From positions 297,107-361,106 of the forward strand of contig QNGE01000139.1 in the NCBI GenBank assembly GCA_008508345.1: a DNA stretch of 64,000 nucleotides. Reading direction: 5' to 3'. The notes beneath the pieces are model-generated. The model was not told where the DNA came from and did no database searches. It was given only the letters and a program-made list of their open reading frames with translations. Source of the DNA: Paragonimus westermani (Eukaryota > Platyhelminthes > Trematoda > Plagiorchiida > Troglotrematidae). Positions 13,820-25,830 of this stretch are shown here, piece by piece. The position numbers were made by a program, and so were the translations under genes. Position 1 is the first letter of the stretch. Each line of letters begins with the position of its first letter.

Positions 13820-16085
13820 GGAAGATGAGGTAGAAAATGGACATAAATTTAAACTTGAAACGCGATCCAGCAGTGAAATAGCTTTTGCCCGGAGTTACGC
13901 CAACCTTTTGCTTTTGTGTTCGCGGACGACATTTTCATTCCACGACGGGGAATTACGTACGACTGATAAGTAACATGGGGTTTTAGGTTATTTAAGTTGA
14001 GTACAACTCATAAGTGGATATAATTTCCGCATTTTCAAGGACCTTCCAGTTGACCTTTTCGATAGCCTCGCTCCTGTTAGAACTCATCAGTAATCTGTAT
14101 CCTTACAATCATCTACAGACAGAATGTAGATTGCGGTTTGAGTTCTGTCTAATTGTATGCTGGGTGTGTACAGTTCTATCAGTCATCGCTTGGCTAAAAG
14201 GCCAAAGTTATATATGTGCAGTTTCAATGTGGGTAAGCCTACTGACTATCCACTGCTAACTAAAATGGGTAATAAATAGGTTAAAGTATTTCTCGTGGAA
14301 GACGGCGGATATAAGCAAAATGTTGATTAGAAACGTTTACAATGCTACTGAAAAACCTATGATGAAGTGATTTACGTTTCTAGATTTTGACTGATATTTA
14401 CTCAATCAGCCAAGTCGTGTATGGGTTGTCCAATGCACACAATCTAGCACAGCAGCTCACATGACGAGATGCTTACTAATTAGGGAAGTCCAGATCAACA
14501 AGTTAAATACCCGAGATGAGGACTGTCTGATGTACTGGGGCATGTCAGTCTATTGTCTTCTGGAATTGCAATCAACCGGTCAATTCGACCAATGCCTTCC
14601 AACAGTATTCTTTCGAAAGGTCTAAAATGTCCACGGGCGAAGGTTCCTACCGGTTCCGTTGTGCACTGCCGCTGCACTCACCTGTGTAGAAAGCTGGCCC
14701 GCCTCTCAAGCTTGTGTCATGGTCCTCACTGACACCAAAATTATAAAGTGCATGTAACCATTGAGATACACCAACACAAATGTCGCACAACATAAATCGA
14801 ACTGAGTCATGCAACACACACGGCTGGCAGCTGTTTCACCTTTAGAAGTAGAATGTTTTGTTTACTATGTGTTTGCAGGTCCCACAGCAAAATTATGCGG
14901 CTACTTCTTTCCTCAGTTTTCTATCTTATTAGCTCAAAATCAATCGTTCTTCGCCAGGAACAAGCAAGTCATTTAGAACTGCCGCAGGGTGAATTCAACA
15001 TGAATAGCCACCACATAGAAGTTGTGCCATAACAAAAATATGCAACCACCCTGGTTTTCGCACTGTTGTCGGCTAAGTCTCAGGACTAACTTCAGAGGGT
15101 GACTTAGACGCCCATTTCCTTGATAAAAAGATGGGTCTCACCTATCAGTCAGCAGTTCACTTACCTGATCGCATTGTAAGTTCACTCAGAATAGACTCAT
15201 CATGAAGTAACAGGTAATACATTTTCATTTCCATCCGTCCATGTCATGTTCTGTGTAATTGACTTAGTCGATTAGGAAAAGGAGCACATTTTAGCTTCCC
15301 ATAAGATCTTGTTGAGCACAGAAGGGACTACTGAAGCATACAAACGGTTTAAATGCTTTCATGAACCGTTTGCAAAGAGTATGTGTTATCATGCAAGCAA
15401 CCCGAAGTGATGGATGGAACAACCTTAGAGGGACGAACAATAGAAATACAATGTTCATTTTTTTCAATTCAAGACGAGATATCCCGGAGCTCAACTCGGC
15501 GCCCAACTTCAATATTATATGAGGTGCACAGCGGACAGCTGAACTGTAAGTGAACAAATACCACCACTCACTACGTCACTAACAGATATAACGTCAATTG
15601 ATGTTTTTAAAAGTGATATGGATTCTTCACTGGTAGTTCGTCCGGTTCAGTGGTGAGAAACCAGTTTATTGGACGAATGTGGGACTGGCATGATCTTCTG
15701 AATTATGACGTGGTCTTCCACTGACACTCTATTGATAAGCGTAACTTGGTCTTATGGGCATACTGTCAGTGAATGATCTGTCCACTCTGGGTGGTAACCA
15801 TGGTGTAGGTTTGTAGCAGGATACATGAACTACTCGATTTGCTTTATATTTCAATTTGGCAAACTATAACTTTACGGAAAGATACCGTCATGATTTATAC
15901 TTCTTACTTCATAAAAGCACATCTGCCTCTAGGAAGGGTCATGGTTTACAACTGTAATCCATGTAGCTTTAAAATGAACCACTGGAACCTAATGACCTAT
16001 TAAGTACATATGTATATCAAGATGACCAGCACACCAGTTCAATTTGCAGGTATTCTGAAGAGATCACTAAACAGGATGAGTTTGA
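13820..16085. other. No identifiable genes
   Basis: Only short frames, none with a domain. An FADD tetrapeptide occurs at about 13925 but lacks the surrounding RT motifs. Confidence 0.45.
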
Positions 16086-16634
16086 ATGTGCAGAGCTTAC
16101 TTCCAAAAAGTCGACCGAATAATTAAAACTGATTCCAACTGCTCTCAAAAAAGTTCCTTAGTAGCACGTACGAGTCTTCCCCAAGTTAGACAAACTGTCC
16201 AACTGAACAGTACCTATCATCAATACAATTTGTTGACAAATTTTGTGAGATTCTTGAGTGAATGTAAGCTCGTCTCTAAGCCTACGGAATTGGCGAGCCG
16301 ATGGTGGTTCAAGGTCACCATGGAACCATCTTGGTGGGTGGGAATTATCTCTGGTAAGACAATCACCACTGAAGTTGTCCCTAGGGCATCAGTAGGTGTA
16401 AAACAGAATGCTCGAATCGAGTTGATCCTTGTATGTAGGAATTTCAGGCAGGGAGATTGTCAGTGCTTGAGCATCAATGTTTGCTCGGAGGCTGGCTTGT
16501 ACATGGGGCCAACAAGGTACGCTAGCCTGATAAGCCGATCTAAAGTGTGTGTACAAAGAGATAGACAGGAATTTACCATGAAGATTCAGTATATTTGGGT
16601 TCCTCTTGAAATCGTGAAAGTTGTCGTTTGCTGA
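16086..16634 (+). CDS. Unassigned 182-codon reading frame
   Basis: This is the longest uninterrupted frame in the window outside the recognised elements and the bHLH gene. The predicted product is basic, with scattered Cys and Trp residues (SRWWFKV and EPSWWVG near residues 72-84). It has no signal peptide, no membrane segment and no motif I recognise. There is no clear promoter, splice site or poly(A) context. It could be a relic of an unrecognised mobile element, part of a host exon, or chance. Confidence 0.2.
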   Translation: MCRAYFQKVDRIIKTDSNCSQKSSLVARTSLPQVRQTVQLNSTYHQYNLLTNFVRFLSECKLVSKPTELASRWWFKVTMEPSWWVGIISGKTITTEVVPRASVGVKQNARIELILVCRNFRQGDCQCLSINVCSEAGLYMGPTRYASLISRSKVCVQRDRQEFTMKIQYIWVPLEIVKVVVC

Positions 16635-16867
16635 TTGTGGGCACGAAAGTTAACTGGCATACTGTCGAATGATTAAATATAAACTTAAACTAGACTGTGC
16701 TACCAAATGACAGCGAGAAAACACTACGTCAGTGTGTACAACTGGAGAGAAGAATTGCCGATTATTCACTGAGAATGTTGTGTGTCGTTTGCACACCATT
16801 CGATGAAAGAAAGAGAAAGGAAACCGCTTTCTAAGTCTGTCTGAAACCGGATGTCAGCTCGAGACAG

Positions 16868-17122
16868 GTGACTGATTTCCATACAGCAAATTTTCTCCGG
16901 ATATCAATAAAGCCACCGTACGCGCGCATGACCAGACAGTCATTTGATGGGCTATTCAGAAACCTTCAGATTTTGTTTCAGTGGGCGATGAACAGTCAGA
17001 TGAATGGTTCAATTTTTTATCACAGCGACAGAACTCGGATGATGCCCAAAAACCTGGACACCTATCTCGCACTTGAGAGCCTGGCCACTCTAACAATCAA
17101 GTATAAGATTGAAGAGGCTTGA
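16868..17122 (+). CDS. Unassigned 84-codon frame, possible exon
   Basis: The frame has a balanced amino-acid composition (for example MPKNLDTYLALESLATLTIK) and an acceptor-like sequence ending in CAG at about 16888, so a coding exon is conceivable. The downstream donor context is poor and the frame ends in TGA at 17120-17122. No family recognised. Confidence 0.15.
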   Translation: MTDFHTANFLRISIKPPYARMTRQSFDGLFRNLQILFQWAMNSQMNGSIFYHSDRTRMMPKNLDTYLALESLATLTIKYKIEEA

Positions 17123-17361
17123 TTTACTAAGGAATAAGGTCAACACTTGCCGGTCGGGATGTTAAAACCAGCTTGGACCGGTTTTTCATGTCCAGTTAAC
17201 ATGTTACATTGGGATGCATAATAACTACCAGATTTTATTCACTGAGGAGCGGTAGAGGTATACTGACCAACGAATTCTCATTTTACGTATATAGTAAAGT
17301 AAATGTTGCTTAATTGTCTGGGATAGACGGAATGTTACTAAAATGTCGGTATTCTTGCAGG

Positions 17362-17540
17362 AGGTAGAATGCTTCCCGGATGAACTGTCTTCTTTGGGTT
17401 GGGTTGTGATAAAAGCAACAGAGTTTTGGAACAAAAGGTTGCAGGAGGATCGCAGAGTACTTATAACTTCTGTGAATGTGAATTTAGCAACAAGTTTATG
17501 TATATCAAGGTTGTTTTTTTCGCTCATTTCCATTGTCAAA
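17362..17540 (+). CDS. Possible exon with acceptor TTCTTGCAG
   Basis: A pyrimidine-rich acceptor ends at about 17361. It is followed by an open frame starting EVECFPDELSSLGWVVIKA that reads like a real protein, but I recognise no domain. I cannot find a good donor before the stop at about 17541-17543. Weak candidate for a terminal or internal exon. Confidence 0.18.
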
Positions 17541-17581
17541 TGAGACGTGTTTTAAGTGTGATTCAAACATTTTCTAACTAA

Positions 17582-20500
17582 TTAGCCGTCAAACGTCACC
17601 CCAGGAGAGCGGCATTGAAAATGAATATAAATGTCTGGTGACAAACACTCGTCTGCTTTCGTCGTTTGCACGATCCTGTTGGGAATTCTTTCATTACAGA
17701 CTGAATTTTAAATATCTTTAAGTTTCAAGCCATATTTCATTCAGTTACAGATCGCTCAGAATGTGCACTAACCAAACTCACAACTGTTTTTACAGAGACG
17801 AAATTAATGCGGAGCAACCTTCAGCAATCACATTTGCATAAATATGAGGCATGGGCGGCATAATTCTTATGAATCTATCAGATGGTTTGAAGTGGTTTAA
17901 AATGTAACCTGAACCAGAAACGTAACTAACCTTGCTATGGGTTCCAAGAATAATATTACCTCGAATCGTTTTTGTGACTTCAGCTGCGCAGGTTTTACAG
18001 CTCTTGCAACTACACTGTATTCTTATTGTTCACTGGAATCTAAAAATGTTGTTTAACTATGCACAACCCCATGGTATATTCCACTGGTCCAATTCAGGTG
18101 GCTCGCTACACCTCCTTTTGTAAGGATCAGTTTCAGTGATAACAGTTAGTTATCTGTTGATCCATATTAAGAAAAAGTTACTTTTTACTTTCAAAGGAAT
18201 AAGTTGGATGTATATTTAAACGAAATTTTCAAAAAACTCGGTCCACGCAGTTTATTATCGGACGTCATGTTGAAAAAGTAATTACGACTTTATATACCTG
18301 TGAAGCCTTACGGGAAAATATTAATCCACTGTTATGCGAAAAAAAGATGATTGGACGTACATCCAACTATAAAACAATTAATTTGCGAAATTAGTCCCCT
18401 AGCATTGCACTATAAAACATAATACTACCCATTTCCCGTATCTGACTAACTCATGTCGTTGCGCTTCGTGAGAGTGAAAAAGCTGTTTGACTGCCGCATT
18501 TGTTCACCCAGTAATTGAAGAACCTTGTCATAACAACCTCGACAAACCCTGAAACCATACGAGAAGCAAGTGGAATTTCCACCCCACGCTTATGTCTTGA
18601 ATTTCAGCACAGCTTTCCAGTACAGTCCTCCCAAGCAGAACAGGACGAGCTGGACTCGAAGTCACGTCTTGTATGTACCCGTTCATATGACACAATGCAC
18701 ACTCATTTCTCGGTCGTGTTTTGCAGGCACTAATCTTTAAAACTGTCATCATTAATTAATCCGCAGTAAAAGTTATCATATAACCTACCGTTGGCACTGT
18801 TGTTGTATAATATACACCGACGTTTATGAGTAGTGCAGCACGACTCGTGTGCGCTGATCTAAAGAATAGGTCTCAACGCCAGGAAACTGAGGGACCATAT
18901 TGCAAATGTGTGTATCCACAATTTGTGAAGTTTCACCAAGGTGAATACCCATGCACCACTGCCCAGTGAATGCTCGCATACACTAGTCATACTGAAGAGT
19001 GGTCCCGTTCGTTGTTGTCTTCACTTATTCGTAATGAGCTTCGCGCAATAGACAACCACTTCAGCCAAACGTATTTTGCAGTCACAACACAGTGAGTTTA
19101 GTTAGGTACACACAATAGACATAACTGAGTACTACATCACTGTCTGTGTCAGAAGAACACATCTACTTTAAAGAACGGCAATTTTAGTTTCGTGGGTAAC
19201 TAATTTCACTTTTTGAAGACAGATTGATTTGAGTACAGTACGGTAGGTGTGATGACGATATGTTGTTGGACTGTTGGAAATCCAATCATCGGACCTCATC
19301 AGAATCACACTCGATCACTCGCAGCACACTGTAGCCAAGTAGACTAAAGTAGAAACTCCATAATTAGGTGCACTATCAAATAAACGCGCCCTGGAGACCG
19401 TTGGATAGATGTGGAAGACCCTCACGGCGTGATCAGCAATAATAAACTGCATACACTATTTTCAAATAAAGGTATTAAAAGACAAATTAACGCTACTCCA
19501 TCCACTACCTGTTAACGTCCAAAAATATGAATAACGTTGTCAGGGTTGTTGTCGGGGTGACTAATATTCAGAAAATAGCCAATTGCTGGTGGCATGTTTA
19601 CTGGGAAAATGACATTATAATCATTGCTTTACCTGGGTTCAGGCTGAATTTATGTAAACCAATATATGGAAGGTGATTTAATGGAACGCCATTCAGCTGT
19701 TCATTATGGCAAGTAACTCCACAACGGTAGTCAAGTTCGCATTGACTCCTCCCAGTGAAAGAACCGTCAATTCATACTACCGCTTCGTTGATTGGTTCGG
19801 TAGTTCCATATGTACGGAATGTAAAACAAAATCTATCACACACTTTACTCCCATATATTTCTGAAGTAATTCTGCCTAAAATTTAGCATACATACTTTAC
19901 GGCGTTGATTTGGTGGGTCTTGTATTGGCAGGATTTAGAGAACAAGATTACTGCTGAAAAACGTACACCTAGTGCCTTGGCTACGTGTTAATGAGATCTT
20001 AGAAGTAAGTCATAATGAATTAGGAACGGATATACTTAATTTAGTGATCCACCCAGGCTAGGTGTACAAGTAAGCTAATTCCTGCCTGAACACACTGTAA
20101 CGCCATTTCTTCCTAAGGAGGAAAGAGCGGAACTAAGGCTCACAAATATGTTCCCTGTACGGTTCTGATGTTTATCTAATATGAACTTTCGTACACGGTA
20201 GAAGCGTTACTTTTGTGCGTGCTTCTCTTCGTGATGACTTTTTTGGTAGCAGTATGGCGAATTATCCATGAAACAGTGAACAGTTTGTGCTGTGCACTTT
20301 ATCTTCACTGAGCTCACATAAGGATAGTAATTTCTAATTAAATCATGCTTCTAGTGTTGAAATAAAATGGAACATTTTATGTAAAATATTACAAATATGA
20401 AACCTGGCATTGTTTTCACGGGTTAAGGTGTAATGCTGCTAAGGAGGCAGAATGCAAATCGGGTAGGGATCTGTGTTCATATAAAGTGCGGCAACCTATT

Positions 20501-22734
20501 TGGTTTGTTCTCATGGAAAGTAACTGGTGCCGGATCACCCAATGTGCTACACGTTCGAGTCGTTTTATTATATATGCTCACGTTCCAATCCGGTGCAACA
20601 TATTACAGAAGGTCAGGGCTTAAGAGAAGTGAACCGCAACCAGTTTGCAACTCTCCCTCGTGTTCCACAGATAACAACAAGGTTATAACTGGTTATCGCA
20701 GCCTACAAAGCAGTCGAGCAAACGCGCGTAGCCAGGTTGTCAACACTGGAAGCCTTCCACGCTGACCCGTTTGGTGGCAACAGAGATGGCTTCAATCGCC
20801 TAACAGAGAAGGCATTATCATTCACGAGTACACCGGACAGCCCAAAAGGATCGAATCCACAAAAATGGTTTGCATTTATAATTCCGCCGAAGATACTCGG
20901 ATAGTTCTTTATTGTAGACATATTTTTGTGCGTTCAAATGGGAATGCGATTGAATGTAACTGAACTAGTTGCTTCATCAGCCATATTATCTATGAACAGA
21001 AAATACTGCTACCAAACAAAAAAATGATGATCATCAAAATACTTCCTTTTAACCCGAATTCTGCTTTTAATTATGCTGTCTTGCTAATCTGTCGAAGAAC
21101 ATCATAACAACTCGCCATCAGTTAACAACCTGCAAGGCCATAATAACCACACTCTGTGGATAAGCAGGATTTAACCTCAAAACAGCGACCTCGTGAATTC
21201 ATTAATAGAACCGAACCATGAAACTTATCAATTACCACGTTGGCTGTGCAATCGTTCGCATATGTTGCGATTCTTAAAACAATCTGGATTCTAAAAAGTT
21301 GCTGCAAATTTTGGTGGCTCAAACCGGTGTATCTAGTAACGTTTCAGTATTGTGTATCCACAAGACCGCTTCGGCAAATAAAATGTAGGTTGTGGGTGCG
21401 ATGATATTTTGTTAAATTTGTAATATCCTAACTAGCGAATAAGAATTAACATTCTGTTTTACTTAACAAGGCCATAATAAGGGAAGAGTTAAACATGACC
21501 ACTTTTCGCCAGTCTCAGTAAACACTACATAACGAATCAAAGTGTGTATTTATTCACTTAAATCTCCCAATATAAAATATATATTATCCTACTGTCAGGC
21601 GTAGTATTACCCGGATTGCAAAGAATAATTTTCGGTCTCAGAATAAAGTATGCTTCTTCCGCGTGCCATGAAGACTGACAGTCATGGTGCACTTTTTTAG
21701 TGTACACCAGTTAGGTGATGCTCACTTCTTCCTCAATGAAAACGCTAACCCAATGGGGACTTAGTGTTCAGCATCGGAGCTCAGTTTTGACGGTTTAGGT
21801 TGCTTACTGCCACAAATAAACAGCTAAAGTTTTTCTTCAATTCTCGGAAGTCTTGATATTATTTGTTTCCAAAACTGTTTGCCGGACGATATCTCGCAGC
21901 GGATTTTGTCGTCCATGACCTGTGGCGGGAAGAACATCGAAGTATGAACTTCCAATTTCAGTTGGTCGGACCGGTTAACTTGATCGCATTTTGCAGTGAC
22001 AGCTTGCAAATTACAATTTCATGTAAGTTTCTACACAGCTTGTAAGGAAACAAGTGAAGTGCATAGATAATCCTACCACACTGTACGGTTGTTTTCCGAG
22101 TAATATGTACACATATCTAGGAGGTACACATTACCGTGAACATTTCCGGTTTGTGTCGGCCGATAGTAAAAAAAACAGCCAAGAGGAAACCGTTAAATTT
22201 TGTGGAAATCTTACCAATTAGTTACCTCTAGTCTCCACTGCGTATTCAAAAGATTTTGGTAGTTGCCTTGTGTTTGCCTTTCTTATCTTGGGTAATATAA
22301 GGTGAATCTTTGGGGTCATTATTGGTTGGTCTTTTTCGTTCGGTTAATTCTTTCGAAGTGTTTTAAAGTACTCCGTGTTTGGACTTAAAAAACCAGCATA
22401 ATAAACTAATCCTGTATGTACCGTGAACAGTCCCGCTTTAGTCATGAGAAGAAACGCGTAGCAAACAAGCTTGTTTTCAGTTACTCATCACCCGGCTAAA
22501 TACAGCAAATTTATGTGTTCATTGGGAATAGTACACCAGTAGGATGGGAGATGGTAATTATTAATGTCAAATTGGTCAAACTTACAGGGTCTGATCATGT
22601 AACACCAGCAATCTGAATTCTAAACGTTTTTGGAAAAATCGGTTCTCCTACGTAACACATCGATCCGGGCTGTTGAAGAATGGCCATGGTAAGCTGTGTT
22701 TTGCCCAGAGCTTTTTGTGAGCATAACGGGGTTA
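17582..22734. other. No identifiable genes
   Basis: Frames up to 110 codons occur (20433-20765 plus) but none shows a domain. A GGATCGAATCC word at about 20850 resembles a Pol III B box but has no partner A box. Confidence 0.45.
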
Positions 22735-23085
22735 AGTGTACTCGGATTGCGATGGCTGGTAAACGACCCTTGACCCACTTCGGTTGTGCTCAACAGACTC
22801 GATAGACCGGCTCAAACGAATCACCGGGTTGATCGGGTGGTTTGCTTCGACCAAATGCGCAGTGACCACCGATGGGCAAGCCTTCGGCGATCCTCGAGCT
22901 CGCCATGCCGGGTAATGCTCCAGGATACGTTTGGACAATCTCCTCGCGGTGCAGCCTATGTAGTTTGTTCCACAGGAAAAAAACGAAACGGTAAGCATAA
23001 AAAGAGACATCATGTACGGAGAATATATGTACCAGCTGAGGTTGCAAAGCTGGTGTGGACTTAAATCGAATATGACTGAGCTGCG
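22735..23085 (-). pseudogene. PLE GIY-YIG endonuclease fragment (inverted copy)
   Basis: Reading the minus strand, this fragment encodes the end of the PLE linker and the GIY-YIG core (FSCGTNYIGCTARRLSKRI, then LEHYPAW) and continues into the downstream AHLVEANHP block. Stops and frame changes surround it. Positions 22880-23085 are an inverted, clearly diverged copy of 23165-23375. The RT part is absent, so this is a 3'-end fragment of a PLE. Confidence 0.85.
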
Positions 23086-23164
23086 GAATAGCTTATTTCT
23101 GTTCAAGGGTGAGAGCAATGTCAAAAATATAGCCGGGAAACGTGAATTAGCACTGAACAAAGGC

Positions 23165-23375
23165 CACCTCATGGCTCAATTACGTTTGATTTACCCCCAC
23201 ACCAGCTTTGCATCCTCAGCTGGTAGATATATTCTCCGTACATGATGTCTCTTTTTATGCTCACCGTTTCGTTTTTTTCCTGTGGAACAAACTAAATAAG
23301 CTGCACAGCAAGGAGGCTATCCAAACGTATTCGGGAGCATTATCCGGTGTGGCAAGCTCGAAGGTCGATAAAGGC
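23165..23375 (+). pseudogene. PLE GIY-YIG endonuclease fragment (forward copy)
   Basis: The plus strand repeats the same linker and nuclease start: FSCGTN, a stop in place of the expected Tyr codon of the YIG motif, then ARRLSKRI with EHYP. The reading frame then merges at about 23373-23382 into the 3' half of a hammerhead-like repeat (CTCGAATCTTTTCGAAA). PLE protein and ribozyme repeat are thus directly fused here. Confidence 0.8.
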
Positions 23376-23689
23376 TCGAATCTTTTCGAAACGGACAGAC
23401 TGGAAAATCTAAGAGAATGCAACAGCTGCGATCAATTGTGGGTGATGTTAAATTTATATAAAAACCAACCACTCCTACTGCTCATCAATGATCGAAACAT
23501 CGCTCAACAAGTTAATGATTTCTGTGGCTTCAACTTGGAGAGAGGTCCTAATCGACGGGTCATCGATTGGAGTTAACAGAACAATTTCTGTCTCCTCTCG
23601 AGTCGTCCTGGTAATTTGGGCATCACTCACAAGTGAAATTGATTAAGCGTTCATGTATGAGAAGTCGGTCTTGTCCAATGTGAAATCAG

Positions 23690-23738
23690 TGGCAGAGTGG
23701 TCAGCACGGTTGTCTCATGAAATTGAGGTCGGAATTCC
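23690..23738 (+). promoter_or_regulatory. tRNA-like internal Pol III boxes (R1)
   Basis: TGGCAGAGTGG at 23690-23700 fits a Pol III A box. GGTCGGAATTCC at 23727-23738 resembles a B box, at tRNA-like spacing. The intervening sequence includes TCTCATGAA, reminiscent of an anticodon loop. This suggests a tRNA-derived head. Transcription is inferred, not shown. Confidence 0.5.
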
Positions 23739-23767
23739 AATGCAGGTCGTGACAAGGATAGGGATTG

Positions 23768-23800
23768 CTGATGAGCTCTAGTGAGAGGTAAACTCGAGTA
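23768..23800 (+). ncRNA. Degenerate hammerhead ribozyme core (R1)
   Basis: CTGATGA (23768-23774) is followed by stem II strand GCTCT, loop AGTG and strand AGAGG. TAAA then stands where GAAA is required, followed by the palindrome ACTCGAGT. The GAAA box is mutated, and the flanks do not pair as stem I. This copy is therefore unlikely to cleave, though its descent from a hammerhead is clear. Confidence 0.65.
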
Positions 23801-23870
23801 TATAGAAATGCGACAGCTGCGGACAACTGCGGGTGATATTCAGTCTGTGTGAAATTTGGATGATTTGAAT

Positions 23871-24994
23871 GTTCCCCCCATTAGTTCTCATCTCTGTCCA
23901 CTCATTATTATTCGTGTTCAATCGCCATTTTTGAGGCGATCCGTTTATGGCTTTACGCTTTACAGTGATCAAGGTTTGACGTCACGGTTTGGTTATAGCC
24001 ATCATGGCAAGCAGTTTACCGTTTTCATTTCGCCGTACCCTTTCAACTCGAGCTTGCTGTTACCACTGTTGTCTGAAAATGTGTTCTATGTGTGATGGGG
24101 TCTTGTTTTATTGCTAACCATGAACTCGAACCACTTATACCTGGCAGTTGGCCTTGATAAACTTCTTTCATGTTGATCACACCCGAGTGAAGTAAATATA
24201 CCGACAGGTGGAAACTGAAGCTCACCGTCTAAGTGAAGAATGTAGACATGAAAATGATGCGGACCAGATGTGTCCAGTACACGGATCAATACGGAATATA
24301 ACATGCACACCAGAATTTACTCTCAATCCACGAAATCATTTGAAACACAAAAGCTTACGAGTATCAGATGACACCAGATACAATTTCTCTCTGTGTGTGG
24401 TCGCCTAATACACTGAAGGTAAAATAAACAATTTCTATTACAAAACTCACCTTTCTTAAAGCTGCCCTCAAACAGTTTTGGTCTCCTGAGAAACCTAACC
24501 CATTTTAGATCTGTCGAAATGATGCTGGAGTTAATAAAACCGGAGTGGACCAAGAAGAAGTTGACCGATCTGCCAGAGAAATCTAGTGTGAATTAATTGA
24601 GCCGACAAAAACCTCACATTTATAAAAACAGTGCTTGTTGAGCACAGCAACACTATACCTGAATAATACAAACTCCAGCTCATCGAAGTTAAAATATTGG
24701 ACTGACGAACTTGTATTCACAAAGGATTTGTTTGTCGGGAATGCCTTCAAGTGTTGAAGGGTTTTGTGGATTTCACCGAAACGGTCAATTTTGTGGGCCA
24801 CTGTATATAACGTTGGTGGGCTTTAGATGTCTAGGTAATGTCGCCATTTTAATTAAATTATTACATACGGGTACGGGAGCATAGGTGCGGTAGTGTGAAG
24901 TGACTTCTGTTGACTTCGAAATTGCCCCAAACAGAGTTATGGTCCACTCAGCCAAATGCAACTTATAACTCTCCGCATTAATAACAATTTTGTT
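23871..24994. other. No identifiable genes
   Basis: Only short frames on both strands (for example 24208-24408 plus and 24323-24553 minus), with no domain. Nothing further seen. Confidence 0.45.
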
Positions 24995-25830
24995 TCAGGA
25001 CTCGGAGGGGATATACCAGTTGAGCATTGCAAGGGTGGTCGTCTGCTGAATACCTGGAACTTCTGCTGTCAAGGCCTATCACGTGCTTCAGTGTTTCACA
25101 TGCTAATGGTTGCGGAGAAAATGCAGAGAATAGCTGAGGATTTCGCGACCGCAACATCCCAAATTGGTTCGTTTAACACAGGTAGGATATTTTCCTTCTC
25201 TCAGTCCAATCCTGGTGAGGGTGCTTTACCCACGCCTGAAGTCCGCGTCAGTGGAGACATTATGGAGGGACGCACAGACTTCTGCTACTTAGGTGGTAGT
25301 CTGTCGACAGATTTGTCTGTGAACCGTGAGTTGCGAGCTCGTGCGTTTCAATATACAATGTAAGATGGACCTCGAAGAACCGCAACGTTAAGATGAAAAC
25401 AATGTTCCTTGCCCAACGGTACTGTATGGGCTGCTGTGCGGCAGCAAAACTTGGACAGTTTATCGTCGGAACTTGCTGCGTTTCAGCCACTTTTATCCTC
25501 AACTTCTAGAATGCACCTTGAGTATTTGAAGATCTGACGTGTTTTCGAACACTGAGCAAACACGAACGGGATTGAGTTTACTCGAATGCTTAGTCACCTT
25601 CGTTTGCTGGGGGACTTTCTTATGACGGATAAAAAATGGATCCCCAATTGGTTGCTATAAGAGCAGTTCACATTAGGTAAGTGAAATCCTGGTTATCAAA
25701 ACTTGCGAGACCAGAACGTCATCCGAGTGAGTCTTGTGTGTTGTCATACTGATCTCAAATCACAGCATGAGGTAGCCTTGAAACAAACCGTAAGGAGGAG
25801 TACGATCCAGAAGGGTCTCCGAAGATTCAT
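24995..25830 (+). pseudogene. LINE (non-LTR) reverse transcriptase relic
   Basis: The plus strand retains the C-terminal half of a LINE RT. It shows a decayed block before the YADD region (GGDIPVEHCKGGRL, then AEDFATATSQIG) and the diagnostic FCYLGGSLSTD block at about 25280. After a frameshift follow TVLYGLLCGSKTWTVYRRN at about 25415 and further traces into the C-terminal domain (HEVALKQTVRRS, about 25770). The YADD-equivalent is not intact. The plus frame is open from 24956 to 25363, then breaks. The family is RTE- or CR1-like, and I cannot place it more precisely. Confidence 0.75.

Larger units (their letters stand above)
23376..23870 (+). repeat. Hammerhead/tRNA-like repeat unit, copy R1
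   Basis: The motif CAGCTGCG at 23423 returns as CAGCTGCG at 23814, a period of about 391 bp, so the copy is slightly more than one tandem unit. In order it holds the sequence that follows the ribozyme, a unique stretch, tRNA-like A and B boxes, a hammerhead-like core at 23768, and the start of the next unit. Nearly the same 380 bp occurs on the minus strand at 41990-42490, at about 90% identity by eye. The arrangement resembles the tandem terminal repeats of PLEs and also the hammerhead-bearing SINE-like repeats of flatworms. Confidence 0.8.

Noticed and set aside
13900..13960. FADD tetrapeptide resembling an RT active site
   Set aside because: No other RT motif before or after it in any frame; likely chance.
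19260..19310. CTGATGA on the minus strand near 19300 as a further hammerhead
   Set aside because: No GAAA box and no paired stem II follow.
20840..20860. B-box-like GGATCGAATCC as a Pol III gene
   Set aside because: No A box at suitable distance on either strand.
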